Source: Tritrichomonas musculus (lineage: Eukaryota > Parabasalia > Tritrichomonadida > Tritrichomonadidae). From it: a DNA stretch of 64,000 nucleotides. The notes under the pieces are model-generated. The model saw nothing but the letters and a program-made list of their open reading frames with translations, did no database searches and was not told the origin of the DNA. Where the stretch lies: NCBI GenBank assembly GCA_039105265.1, contig JAPFFF010000005.1, positions 4,883,501-4,947,500 on the forward strand, read 5' to 3'. Position numbers and translations under genes: made by a program. Shown here piece after piece: positions 21,446-32,560 of this stretch (its first letter is position 1; each line of letters opens with the position of its first letter).

Positions 21446-22039
21446 AAATTTTGAATTAGCACCGAATATTGAATTTATTTTTTGTTTCTCATTTTTTAAA
21501 TAAAAAGTGATTGAAAGTTTTTAAATGCTTTTTGTTTTTAAAAAGTTTAAGAAATATTTTTTTCGATCAATATTTATATATCCATATTCACATTTTTAAA
21601 GAAAATATCTGTTATACATATGCGTCTTTTTTAATAAGTAATGATTAATGATTTAAAAATGAGTTTTATTTTTCCATCCACATAATGATTATTTTGTATA
21701 TCATTACTCATTATTTATAATCAAGTTTTGAATAGTGTTTATTGGAATAATTAGAAAAAATAAAATTTTAATATTGAATATAAAAAATATTCAAAAAGTT
21801 ACAATTCCCAATCCATTCAAAATTCAATTAAATTTTATTTGAAAAAGTCCCAATTCCTCTTTTCAAATTATTTAAGAAATATTTAGAAAAAGCTTTTTTA
21901 TAACATCAATATCAAATAAAAATATAATTTTAAAAAATATTTTTAATAATTTAAAATCTTAGCCAGAAAAGCTTTAATTGATAAAGTGATTGATGAAAAT
22001 CATTTAAAAACATTTTTTTATATCATTGCATTCGATTGA

Positions 22040-22078
<39 letters not shown>

Positions 22079-23615
22079 AAATAATGATGCATTCATGAAA
22101 AATTATGTATTGACACATCATTACATTTTTCTTTCTTTCTTTTTTTATACATTTTAATCAGAATCTTGTATCAATTAAAACTGTTATTTGGTAACAATCA
22201 AACCAGATATTTTATAGACTTTTTTAATATTTATTTTATATATAGATATATTATATTATTTCCTGTTATGAAACTTCAGTCTATCAAAAAGGCAGGATCC
22301 ACTTTTTGTAATGAAAACAAATAAAAACGATAATATTGAAAAGTTTACAAAAAAAAAAAAAAAAGAGGTATTCATGAAGAGATCTATCCTAGAAATTTGA
22401 TAGATAATTAAATATTATTTTATATATTTTATATTTATGCTATAATAGAAAGTATATAATGTTTTATACGTTTGATTTCGAGATATTAATATAAATTATA
22501 TTTCTATGACTTCTTTGGCTATGGAGAACTTTTGTTAGAGAAATTAAATTCTCAATTTTGAATTTCTTTTGAAAGAAAATATTTCAATGAAAATGGAGTA
22601 ATATTTCAAAGGATTATTTTAAAATTGAAATAATAATATTTTTTGTTGCTGCCGATTTATTTATATAATATTTTAATATATTTTATTTATATTATCTTAT
22701 TTATTTTTTATGTAATGTTTTATATTATATTTATATATATATAATATGGTTTATTTTATTAATTATTAAGATAAATTCATAATTATAATTTGAATAAAGA
22801 TTTATTATTGAAATGGCGATCATTTTTTTGAATACATTATTAGTTTATATATTGAATGAAATAAAATAAATATTGAATTAATATATTTTAAATTAATCAA
22901 TTAAATATCTTGATTAATCATTTTATTTTTACAATAAAAAATAAAATACAATAATAGCCAAAATACATTAAATATGTTTAAAGATATATATACTTGAATA
23001 CTTTCTTATTTCTTGAAATACATATTTTTCAACTCTTTATATGACATTTTACACCATTAAAATAAGCTATTAAAATCAAAACCATTTTTTCTCAAAATTA
23101 AGCGTATAAATATCTTAAGCACCAACATATACATTAATACATATAATAAAATATTATATGGAAAAGTATTATATAAAATTCTAGGCTGAAAAAAAAGATA
23201 TGATAAGTTTATATATGAAAAAAATTTTAATTTCTTTTTATTTCTGTTTATAAATCTAATTTAATTTGAAAAAATCTAATAATTTAATTAATTTTATGTG
23301 TATTAATATAAATATATTTGGAATTTTCAAAAATCATAAAGATTGAATGAAATATTAAAGATATATCAGATTAAAATTTTTATAAAATAAACAGTATAAG
23401 ACATTCTTAAAATGATTATATCGAGCAACCAATTAAAAATTATTGATTTGAATGCATATAACTTAATAATGATGGAAATAATGAGATTAGAAAAATTCAA
23501 AAAGACGTTAAGTCACTTAACATGAATACCTCTAAAAAAAAAAAAAAAAAAAAAAAGATAAGAAAAACAAATTTTTAACTTATATTTTTAAAAATATGAT
23601 TAAAAAAGATTAATT
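21446..23615. other. Long AT-rich intergenic region
   Basis: No gene supported. Contains AAAAAGTCCCAATTCC at about 21842, also found upstream of the second Myb gene, plus T32 at 22043-22074 and A23 at 23534-23556. Confidence 0.55.
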
Positions 23616-24611
23616 TTAGATAATATTCCAATCATATTCAAAAATGTTCAAATTATTATTATCAATAATATCTAAAATTTCTTTTTCTTGATTATCAATA
23701 CTGTTTTGATCATTTAATTCAGCAGGTTGAATCATTTTACTTTGGTTAATTTCAGGAATATTGTCATTTTCATTGTTTTGTAACTCTATTGAATTAACAT
23801 CATCAGCATTGAGCAAATGAAATATTTCAATTTCAGTTTTATTATCATTCTCATCAAGTACAAAATCAGTTTCAAAGATATGATTTGAAACATTGCAATT
23901 GTTATTATTTTCATTTACATCAGTTGTTTCTTGTCTACAAAGAAAATAATTCCATCGATTTTTAATGGAGGTAGGACTTCTTTCGGGGAAAGACTTCTGA
24001 ATAATCGACCATTTTGGACCAATTTCATAATACAATTTTCTCAATAATTGATCTTCATCTTTAGACCATTCACTTTTTGAAAATCCAGGAATGAGATAAT
24101 TTGCATATCGATCTCTGCATTGCTTTGGAGTTCTTCCCGGCATACAAGATGAAATTAATTGCCAAGATCGAGGTCCATACTGCTGAACCAAAATCCTTAT
24201 TTTTTCATCTTCTTCCTTTGTGAAAGGAACTCTTAATTTTTTATTGAATTTAATATTCAATCCATTATTTGGAATGTTTGGAATATGATTAATAAATGGT
24301 AACTGATTGGCATTGAAAGCAAAACTATTTATCAATTTCTTATTTATTTTACATTTCAATTCTGATTTTGAAAATGCCGAACCTTGACAATTATTGTTTA
24401 AGGTCTGACATGTAAGAAATTGATTACTTTCATTTCTCCTTAAATTTTGGATTAATTGGGGATATTGAGGATGATTCAAGATCTTTTGATTATTCAGAAT
24501 GTTGGGAATTGGCAAGATCTTAGTTTTATTAATCTTATCAATATGATTAAAATTTGGAGGAAAGTTGTTTTGTGGTAAACAACATTTATTGGATGATGTA
24601 GAGACCTTCAT
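23616..24611 (-). CDS. R2R3 Myb DNA-binding protein
   Basis: 331 residues. An Asn/Pro-rich N-terminus of about 120 residues precedes two Myb repeats at about 126-174 and 178-227 (PFTKEEDEKIRILVQQYG, RTPKQCRDRYANYL, SEWSKDEDQLLRKLYYEIG, KNRWNYFLC). The tail is acidic and Asn-rich, typical of an activation region. It probably binds promoter DNA; Myb proteins regulate genes such as adhesins in Trichomonas vaginalis, but the targets here are unknown. The Myb core is very similar to the 20487-21439 gene. The ATG at 24611 follows TCATTT by six bases. The frame is intact. Confidence 0.93.
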   Translation of the reverse strand: MKVSTSSNKCCLPQNNFPPNFNHIDKINKTKILPIPNILNNQKILNHPQYPQLIQNLRRNESNQFLTCQTLNNNCQGSAFSKSELKCKINKKLINSFAFNANQLPFINHIPNIPNNGLNIKFNKKLRVPFTKEEDEKIRILVQQYGPRSWQLISSCMPGRTPKQCRDRYANYLIPGFSKSEWSKDEDQLLRKLYYEIGPKWSIIQKSFPERSPTSIKNRWNYFLCRQETTDVNENNNNCNVSNHIFETDFVLDENDNKTEIEIFHLLNADDVNSIELQNNENDNIPEINQSKMIQPAELNDQNSIDNQEKEILDIIDNNNLNIFEYDWNII

Positions 24612-24613
24612 TT

Positions 24614-24619
24614 AAATGA
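24614..24619 (-). promoter_or_regulatory. Initiator of the second Myb gene
   Basis: TCATTT on the minus strand with the presumed start A at 24617, six bases upstream of the ATG. Confidence 0.5.
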
Positions 24620-26417
24620 TGGAAATCCTACTGGTAAAATAAAAAAATAATTTTTCATACATTTCAAATTTTTTTTCAATTATTGATTTGTATAACTTTT
24701 TGAGTTGTTCATTACGATTTTGCTATTGAAATGAAAAATAAAACTTTTATTATCGAAATTTAATAATTATAAAAAATGAAAGGAATTCTTCAAAAAAAAA
24801 AAAAGTGAAATATAAAATATTTCATAATGTTCTGAATTATTTCAATCTTTTAATATGGATGAAAAATTGAATAGATAATATGGATAGGGAATATTTTTTT
24901 TTTTTCAAAAATTAGTATTAATAAAAAGTCATCAAGTGTTAATATTTTATTCATCGATTCCATTTGATCAAGAAGATATTTGAAATATACTCACTTCACT
25001 TAAAATAACCACAAAATTCATAGAAATTGATACAAAGATTTCACATCACATTTTGAATCGGATATTCCCGACCATAATGCCAATATTTTTCATTTTACGG
25101 TTGATCAAATTTCTAAATCGCTATAAAATGAGAATAACTTTTTAAGTTTATATTCTTTTGAAAAAGTCCCAATTCCCGATTTTATTACATACAATTTTGT
25201 TTTCTTTTTTTGAATGTATATTTAAAAAGTCCCAATTCCACCATTTTTTCAATGAATAATCTCATTTCATCACCAAAATTATTTTTCTTGAATAATTGAT
25301 AATATTAAATGATGAAATAAGTAATAATTGAAAAAAATTAAAAAAAAATATTAAAGATTAAAATATTGAAATTGTATATCTTTATAAATCAGTTTTATAT
25401 TACAACAATAAAAAGAATTCAATGCTACAATAATTTTTAAAATATTTTGAAAGATTATTATCAAAACTAAAAAGATTTTTCAAAATAATTATATACTCAT
25501 TTATATCATTTTACGATTTTTATCATTTACATATTACACTCATTTATATTATCTATTGATTTCTCGAAATGATTGTTCCAAAATATAACATTACTTTTCA
25601 AATAATATTTAATTTACTGCAAATATATATGATTTACTTAAGAACATATAAATATTCCATTTGATCTAATATATTATAGATATGAAAGTTCTAAATTGCT
25701 TTATCTATAAAAAAACAATATTTATATTTTTAATCTTTGATCTTTATTTCATGATATTTTTTTAATTACCATTGCTTTGATTTCATTGAGATATTTAGGA
25801 AGTGATATTGATTCAAAGAAAAAGCTTTATTTTATTTTCCTATTAAAAAAAAAATTGATAAAACTTTTTCTTTGAAATGGTCACAAATAATAAATTTGTT
25901 TTTATTAAAAAAATCAATATTTAATCATTCATTTATTTTTAATTTTTATTCTATTAACAATACAAGCATTTACTTTGTTCGTATTCCTAGTAATATTAAA
26001 AGTTCCTCTAAAAGATATAATCAACTTCTTATAAAAAGTTTAACTTTTTGAATACTAGTTGCTAAGTGAATAATTGGTTTTGAAACCACATTCTTCAAAA
26101 ACCTCAGATAATACTACCCTCAATCATATTTCAAGATATTTGATAATGATGGAATTTTAATCATCATATAATGGAAGTTTATCGGTGGCAAATGTACTTT
26201 TTGATAAGCATACAATTCTCAAAAAGTGAATTAGCCTAATTTTTTATTTAGTTTCAATATTTTATAAAGAAGCTCTCAAAGAGCCTTTAGAGTGAAGTGA
26301 AATTCATAAAAAGTTAGTTACATCATTGAAATAATTCTTTATGTTGATCAAAAAAAGATACAATGGAAACACTTTACTTAATTGTTTAAAATTATAAAAT
26401 CTTCATTTTTTATTGAT
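24620..26417. other. AT-rich intergenic region
   Basis: Contains AAAAAGTCCCAATTCC at about 25172 and 25217. CACTTCACT occurs in opposite orientation near 24998 and 26292, possible ends of a degraded element. Nothing else is supported. Confidence 0.45.
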
Positions 26418-26775
26418 TAATTGAGTGAATAACTTCACGTGAAATAGCCTTTAAGCGTTGTATAAAACCTTTCAAGAGGATAGATTTGTGAAGTTCTCTG
26501 TAATATGATTTATGAAACAAATATGATTATATTTCAAAATTAATTTCCCAAAAGTTTTTTTGGAAATCATAATGATCTGAAATAATATTTTCAGGAGGAT
26601 ATCTTCTTTCATTACTTTTTAATATAGAAACCAAAGATGATTTCTTTTCTCTTTTGAGCTCAATATAAAAGGAACTTATAATTATATTATTTTTTTGAAT
26701 TTTGAAATATTCATTAGTGAATTTGATTACATATTCTTTGAGCTTTGCAAATGAATGAAAATATTGTTCAATCTA
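26418..26775 (-). pseudogene. Unidentified coding remnant
   Basis: About 119 codons in one minus-strand frame with protein-like composition: FHSFAKLKEYVIKFTNEYF, IISSFYIELKREKKSSLVSI, HYDFQKNFWEINFEI, then one in-frame TAA (near 26542), then YYRELHKSILLKGFIQRLK to a final TAA. There is no ATG at the left edge. A further hydrophobic fragment (ALIYITSFFFIEIIGLKSIQ) lies upstream at about 27075-26945, separated by AT-rich DNA. The family is not recognised. It is probably the 3' part of a broken gene. Confidence 0.45.
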
Positions 26776-27083
26776 AAAAAAAATATTATCAGATATGAAT
26801 TTTTTTATTTATTAAGTCCGATATATAAACAATTTTCAAATTCTAATTTATTTTATATTTTGATGATACAAAACAAGTAATTGTCAAATCAAAAACAAAT
26901 ATATATCAGAAGATATGAATTATTTTTTTTATTAATTTATTTTTTAATTAATTCTTTGACATTGTTTACATTAATTATTTGAATTGATTTTAGACCAATG
27001 ATTTCTATAAAAAAGAATGAAGTAATATAAATCAAAGCATTCCAACTTGTGAGAGAACAAAACAAAATTTTATCAAATATAAT

Positions 27084-27405
27084 TTAAGGGACCACTATCA
27101 TATTTTTTTGTAAACATTTCAATATTGAAACAACTCATAGAAAATAAAATGGTTATTATTTCAGAAAAAGTTTAAAGCTTTAAAATTTCACCATTCCGAT
27201 TATTTTTTAAAAATTTTTACATCCTCTCAACTTTTTATTTTCAATTGAAAAAAGGGAATAGGATTAAAATAAATGATATATGATTTATATAATTTATATA
27301 TACCAAAATATAGCAAAAATACTCAAGAAAGAAAATTTTTTAAGACAATTCATTTTGTGATAACTCATAGAATTTTTTAAACAAAATTTGATAGTGGTCC
27401 CTTAA
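27084..27405. mobile_element. 322-bp TTAA-type MITE, second family
   Basis: Perfect 17-bp inverted ends TTAAGGGACCACTATCA. The interior carries CAATATTGAA, AACTCATAGAA and GAAAAAGTTT at positions similar to those in the 14919 and 49649 elements, so the families share ancestry despite different ends. Non-coding. Confidence 0.85.
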
Positions 27406-28274
27406 AAATTCTCAATAGAGTTTTACAGAAAGTTTATTTTACATAGAAATTTCAATGGTTCCTTCAATTTACATTCAATTTTTTTGAGAGAAATCACACT
27501 CTAATGCGTTTCTCTTGCACTGAAGTAATTTGTATTAATTCACTAATGAAAAATTAATTAGTGCTAAAATTTATTTTTAAATCATATATTCTTTTTTAAA
27601 TAACAATGAATGAACAGTATTATTAAATTCAACTTTTTCAAAATATTCCATAAAATACAAAAATATCAGAGAATATTTGCATTTCACGTAATTTTAAAAT
27701 ATATCTTTTATATTAAAAGGGAAATATCAAACAAAGTTATGAAATCTAAAATTGCATATTATTCATAAATGAAATAGCTTATCAAGAATTTTACCATATT
27801 TAAAATGAACAACACTAGTGTGAAAGTATATATCATCAAAAATAATTCTAATTTTTCTATATTGTTTTCATATTATTTTTAGATATTTTGAAAATCGAAT
27901 TATAACCTATTATAGTATATCTTAGGCAATTGATATTTAATTATAAAATGATATTTATTATTCTTAATAAAGAATAATTAATTTAAAATAAGAATATGAG
28001 TAGTTTTGTTCTGACGAAATTTGATAACTTTACATGAAATAAAATTTTTTTGTATAATAAACCTCGTTCAATAATCTATATCTCTTTCACAAAAAATTCA
28101 ATAGATTTTTTTTGAAAAATTCAATGTTATTTCTCAAATTAAAACGATATGGAGATAAAGATTAATTTTGGACTTAAATCAATGTTTTCAATTTTTCTGA
28201 ATATATAAAAAATAAAGTTTTGAAAAAGTTTTTATTTTTATTCAAATTTTCTTTTTAAATTTCGCAGACATATC
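27406..28274. other. AT-rich intergenic DNA
   Basis: No gene, RNA or clear repeat recognised. Confidence 0.5.
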
Positions 28275-28763
28275 TTATGCCTGTATTATTCCCCCACCTT
28301 CGTTGTTGACGCAAACTGTGCTTTCATCAGTAAAGATAATCGGTGGGAGAACTGAAGGAGGGACTGAAGTAATTTGGGAACAAATTTGATATCTTTTTTG
28401 TTTATGTTGAAATGTGAGGGGGCAAATTGGCGTCCTTTTGAAATACTGTAATTTGTTTTCGTTAAGAATTGACTTAACAGAGGACTTTGCAACATCAAAT
28501 TCTGTTGCAACATCCTGTAAGTTTTGTAAAGGGTTATTTTTCATCGTTTGAACAATATTATATTTCACTTCTTCTGTAATTTTAACGGACCTTCCTCTTT
28601 TGGGCGAAATAGTTTGAAACTTTGTATAAGAATTATAAATAGCTTTAACCGTCTCTGGTTTTCGATTAACAATTTCTGAAATATACTTTCATTGGTGCCC
28701 ATGTTGGTTGACAAGATTGAGAATATGAATTTTTTCCTTTTCGGAAAGCGCAGTCTTAGTCAT
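28275..28763 (-). pseudogene. Truncated mariner/IS630-type transposase
   Basis: From an ATG at 28763 the frame reads MTKTALSEKEKIHILNLV, a helix-turn-helix start. It hits TGA at codon 25, then continues openly for about 138 codons: two DNA-binding HTH units (KRGRSVKITEE; LQDVATEFDVAKSSVKSIL) and the start of the DDE catalytic domain with IIFTDESTVCVNNEGGG, where the Asp is the first catalytic residue. It stops right after, so the second Asp and the third acidic residue are missing. Full-length relatives exceed 300 residues. It is a dead fragment of the Tc1/mariner superfamily that is abundant in trichomonads. No inverted ends were found around it. Confidence 0.82.
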
Positions 28764-30165
28764 TAAAATAATAAATACTTTTTGAGAGATTTCATTCAAT
28801 TAACTATATTCAAATTTTTTTGTAAAAAAATATTCAAAATATTTAATAAAGCATATAGATTTTTTTTCTCGTTATCTAAAAATTGAGAAAATTTGAAAAT
28901 AAACTTTTCAAAATTGAATAGAGATAAAGATTAAAAAACAAAGTTTATATTTTTAATATTTTTGTGAATAATAAGCGGTTTGAAAAACTCTAATTCTCAA
29001 TATATAATTGTCTATTTAGTAGGGTTTCTACCAAATTTGAGACCCACTCTCAATTTCAATTCAATTTGAGAGTATTTTTTTCTATTATCTATTATTTTAC
29101 ATCATTCAAATTAAAACGATTAAATTTTTTCTTTTCTGATTTGTTGAATAAAAACAATTAAAATTAATAGATTTTTTATGATACTTATTTATTAATATAT
29201 TTGTGAAATTAATACAATATAAACTGTTAGATTTATTGAGATATTCGTGTTTTCAAAATTACGATTGTACAAATATACTCACAATTACTTTTTAATGAAC
29301 CCATAGAATCCGAAATCCTATTTCACAGTAAATATTCAGGCTTTCCTATTTACCCAATGCTATATATATACAGTATTTTTCATCTCTCTTTGCAGTATAG
29401 AAAATTGTGGGGATTTCGTTATGGTTTAAGTCAAAATTGAGCCGATTATTTTGATTATTTGGTGTTTTCGTAGATAAAAGAAAAATTGTTTTTTTTTCAA
29501 ATATATTTATTTCATTTTATAAATTAAATAAATCCTTGCTATATCATGAAATATACTTTTATTAGTGTGTTAATTCTAATTTTAAACAAAACGGTTAAAT
29601 CACCATATTTAGGTCAAAAATGATCGCTTAAAGGAAAAACCGTCTTTTTTTTCTTTAAGCGATTAAAAAACTCTGAATTTTTTCGCCCAAATATAGCTTC
29701 AAAATATGGAATATTACGATTAATAATGATTGAAATTATGATCGTAATATTCGATTTTTAAATTAAAAATAATCTGATATTCCAAGAAAATTTTTTTATA
29801 TTTTCTATTAAAAATCCACTTTTTTTAACATAAAAAAAGTTACTTTTTTAATAAAAAATCTTTTTGCTGAAATAATAAACTGGTACGCAAATTTTGAACT
29901 TTTCAAAAAGTTTATATCATTGAAATTTCTTTTGAATTTTAAATAGTGTTCTCAAAATTGAAAAGTTTAATATTTTCCTTTAAAATGAAGCTGTAAGAGA
30001 AAGAGATACCTGGTAGGTTTTTTTATGCTTTTGACTTTATTTAACTATTTTTATTTTGATAAATGTGAGGGAAGAAGCGGTCAAAAATTGAATTAATAAT
30101 TGAAAAATTGTATATTATGATTATTTGAATGATTATCATGTTCAATTGCTTTCAATGTTGGAAAA
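28764..30165. other. AT-rich intergenic DNA with one hairpin
   Basis: No gene is supported. A hairpin at 29623-29663 and a short palindrome (CTCTCAAT/ATTTGAGAG-like) near 29056-29072 are the only structures seen. Confidence 0.5.
29623..29663. other. Perfect 11-bp hairpin
   Basis: ATCGCTTAAAG (29623-29633) pairs with CTTTAAGCGAT (29653-29663) across a 19-base loop rich in T. Function unknown. Confidence 0.6.
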
Positions 30166-30167
30166 TA

Positions 30168-30515
30168 CAGTAAGTAAAATAACTTCATAACATTCACAAT
30201 AACCTCAGAACACTTACAACTTTTTGATTATCAGCATTGAAAATCTCAGAATTATATTTCAATAAATTTATTCAATTCTTTTTTTATATTCTGAGATTAG
30301 CTTTTTATTTTTCTACCCTATTATTTTACCCTTTATTCAATCTTATCAATATTTTGTTTGCTATAAATTCAATTGCTTAGAATATTCTGAGTAAATTATT
30401 TTCTCGATCATTTAATTTATTCAATGATTCTATACTTAAATAAAATAAGCGTCAGAAAGTCTCTCAATAGTGTTCTGAGGTTATTATGAGTGTTATGAGA
30501 AATTTTACCATACTG
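30168..30515. mobile_element. 348-bp mariner-like MITE with long inverted ends
   Basis: Starts CAGTAAG and ends with the complement of CAGTATGG, each flanked by TA (30166-30167, 30516-30517), the Tc1/mariner target. The inverted ends run about 50 bases with scattered mismatches and share AATAACCTCAGAACACT. There is no coding capacity. It lies about 78 bases upstream of the initiator of the next gene. Confidence 0.82.
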
Positions 30516-30592
30516 TAATTAAATCAAAATTAAATGATGTTTGTTTTTTATATTTGATGAAATATCAAATAAATGAAGATCATCAAGTAATT

Positions 30593-30598
30593 TCACAT
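30593..30598 (+). promoter_or_regulatory. Initiator-like TCACAT
   Basis: Fits TCAYW; the presumed start A at 30595 is 26 bases upstream of the ATG at 30621. Confidence 0.4.
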
Positions 30599-30620
30599 TA
30601 ATAAAATCCTTTTTGAAGAA

Positions 30621-30973
30621 ATGGATAAAGAAAATCAAACACTCTCTGTGGCGGATTTATTTGTCATTGGTAAAAAGAAATATCGTAATGAAGAAGAAGG
30701 TTTTGAAAATTGGAGAAAAGATTTAATGAACTTTGTCACGAAAGAATTTCACGATCGAATAAATTCAGAAGATCGTAAAGACGAAAAGAAAGCTAACGAA
30801 GAACATTTATTATGGCAAAGCACAACAAATATCAGTTTTTTCTTCCGAGAATCGTTGAATGTTTACATCATGCACAAATATTAGAAAGAAAATTCAATGA
30901 CCAATATATCATTCAAGCAGTTAACCAAGCAATCAAATCATGCAACGAAAACAAATATCATTTCATGGTCTGA
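30621..30973 (+). pseudogene. Small unidentified gene with frameshift
   Basis: The frame from ATG 30621 (MDKENQTLSVADLF..., GFENWRKDLMNFVTKEFHD) is clearly protein-like up to about residue 67 (EHLLWQ) and then becomes unlikely. From about 30833 another frame continues as HNKYQFFLPRIVECLHHAQ, FNDQYIIQAVNQAIKSCNEN to TGA at 30971-30973. One indel joins them into a protein of about 117 residues, all-alpha and charged. The family is not recognised. It could be a recent pseudogene or a sequencing error; the promoter element looks intact. Confidence 0.55.
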
Positions 30974-31167
30974 AAACATACCTGTTTTTAATAAAAATAG
31001 AATATAGAGTATATTTTCTTTTTTTAAATTTGAGAAATTTGTGAAAACTTTTTGTTAATAAAATATAACCACATTTCTTATCAATTTAAATAAATTTCTT
31101 TCAATTTTGGCGATTAGTGTCAATTGAGAGGAAATATAAAAACACTTTATTTTTTCTTTTTTGGAAA

Positions 31168-32445
31168 ATGGATTTTAAGGAAATTTCGGAAAAAATGAAA
31201 TCAATTCATGAAACTCTTTTAAACTATATAGATCATGAAGGTCCATCTGAAGATAATTTTGAAAATCTAAAAATAATATTTGAAGATCCACATACTCAGG
31301 AAAACAAATATGCCCTTATTTCAATATTTCATTTGATAACAAAGATTTCCACAAATCACTATCGAGGCTCTTCTTTTTTTGACAAGATTGATAAAATTTT
31401 AAAATATTTAGAATATCCAATGAAAAAATATTTTTCACAAAGAGAAATTTTTAATATTTTCAAGAGCAACAAAAGGATTCTTCTATTTCTTGTCGAAGAA
31501 TCCATTATTACATTTGATAGATATATTGTTTCAAAGATCACAAAAGAATATAAATATGTAAAAGCATTTTATCCGCAATTTTTCCAACCCGAGTTACAGC
31601 CATTCATTAACGAGAAATGGTTTCCAACCAGAAAAACAGTTTTTTTTGCTCTTAAGGATGATTATGAATATCTTAATGCAATACGGAAAGATTTACCTGA
31701 CAATTTCTACGAGAATAGAAAAAGAGGTGAAAATCACAACTATATATGTGAATTAATTAGAAGAGATGCTGTTGAAGAGTTTGTTGCATATGTAACAAAG
31801 ACAAATTATTCACTCGATGCAACAATAGAGGAATCAATATATGAGACACATTCTTTCCTGATCAATAAACAAAAAAGTAAAAATGTGGCTAAAATATTTG
31901 TTCCTTTAAGACCAAAAAAATATGACAATTCAAAAGAAATGACATTGATCAAATATGCCGCCTTTTTTGGTTCTATTCAAATTTTTCGTTTTTTGAAAAA
32001 TAATGGAATCTCATTGACTTCATTCATATGGCCATATGTGATTCATAGTAATAATGCTGATATATTTCACATACTTGAGGAATGTCATGTCCAGCCAGAA
32101 TACAGTGAAGATGGAAACACATTTAATCAATATTATATAGAAGCAATAAAATGCCATCATAATGATTTCGCTAAATATATAAAGGAGACATATTCATTAT
32201 TTGCAAATGCTAAAAAATACTTTTTGAATATGATCAAATATCATAATTATGATTTGATTGATTTCGATTCATTTGATAAGTCAATGTTCTTTTATTTTTG
32301 TCGATATGGATATACATCTATTGTTTCTGAATTCTTGAAATCAAAAGATATCGATGTTAATATTCTGATTGTTTCTTTGATTAGTTTTTATGCAATTCAT
32401 CTTTTTGGTTTGTTTTTTTATTTAATTTCAGATTTAAATAATTGA
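31168..32445 (+). CDS. DUF3447-type protein, 5' part of ankyrin gene
   Basis: The N-terminal and central domain of a trichomonad DUF3447/ankyrin protein: helical pairs such as EIFNIFKSNKRILLFLVEE, a conserved block ENHNYICELIRRDAVEEFVA, MTLIKYAAFFGSIQIFRFL, and SIVSEFLKSKDIDVN at the start of the ankyrin array. The open frame begins upstream at a GTG, but the first ATG is at 31168 (MDFKEISEKM). The coding look ends at the DVN near 32361. The last 28 residues to the TGA at 32443 are Phe/Leu/Ile-rich translation of AT-rich spacer. Single ankyrin repeats resume downstream (32561-34994), so this is probably not the natural C-terminus. These proteins are repeat scaffolds of unknown partner. A paralogue lies inverted at 38395-39837. 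Confidence 0.82.
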   Translation: MDFKEISEKMKSIHETLLNYIDHEGPSEDNFENLKIIFEDPHTQENKYALISIFHLITKISTNHYRGSSFFDKIDKILKYLEYPMKKYFSQREIFNIFKSNKRILLFLVEESIITFDRYIVSKITKEYKYVKAFYPQFFQPELQPFINEKWFPTRKTVFFALKDDYEYLNAIRKDLPDNFYENRKRGENHNYICELIRRDAVEEFVAYVTKTNYSLDATIEESIYETHSFLINKQKSKNVAKIFVPLRPKKYDNSKEMTLIKYAAFFGSIQIFRFLKNNGISLTSFIWPYVIHSNNADIFHILEECHVQPEYSEDGNTFNQYYIEAIKCHHNDFAKYIKETYSLFANAKKYFLNMIKYHNYDLIDFDSFDKSMFFYFCRYGYTSIVSEFLKSKDIDVNILIVSLISFYAIHLFGLFFYLISDLNN

Positions 32446-32560
32446 ATAACATTCATTTTTTAATCATTTGAATGAAATTTTTTTAAAAAATTGTTTTCAA
32501 ATTGGGTTTTTTAAAATCAAATTATTTAATACAATTCCAATTAATTTTTGTAAATAGAAT

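Noticed and set aside
24995-26300. Element bounded by inverted CACTTCACT
   Set aside because: Only nine bases match and no target duplication was found; too weak to call.
31117-31167. Seventeen-codon extension of the DUF3447 frame
   Set aside because: It begins at GTG and is Phe/Leu-rich; the ATG at 31168 is the first.
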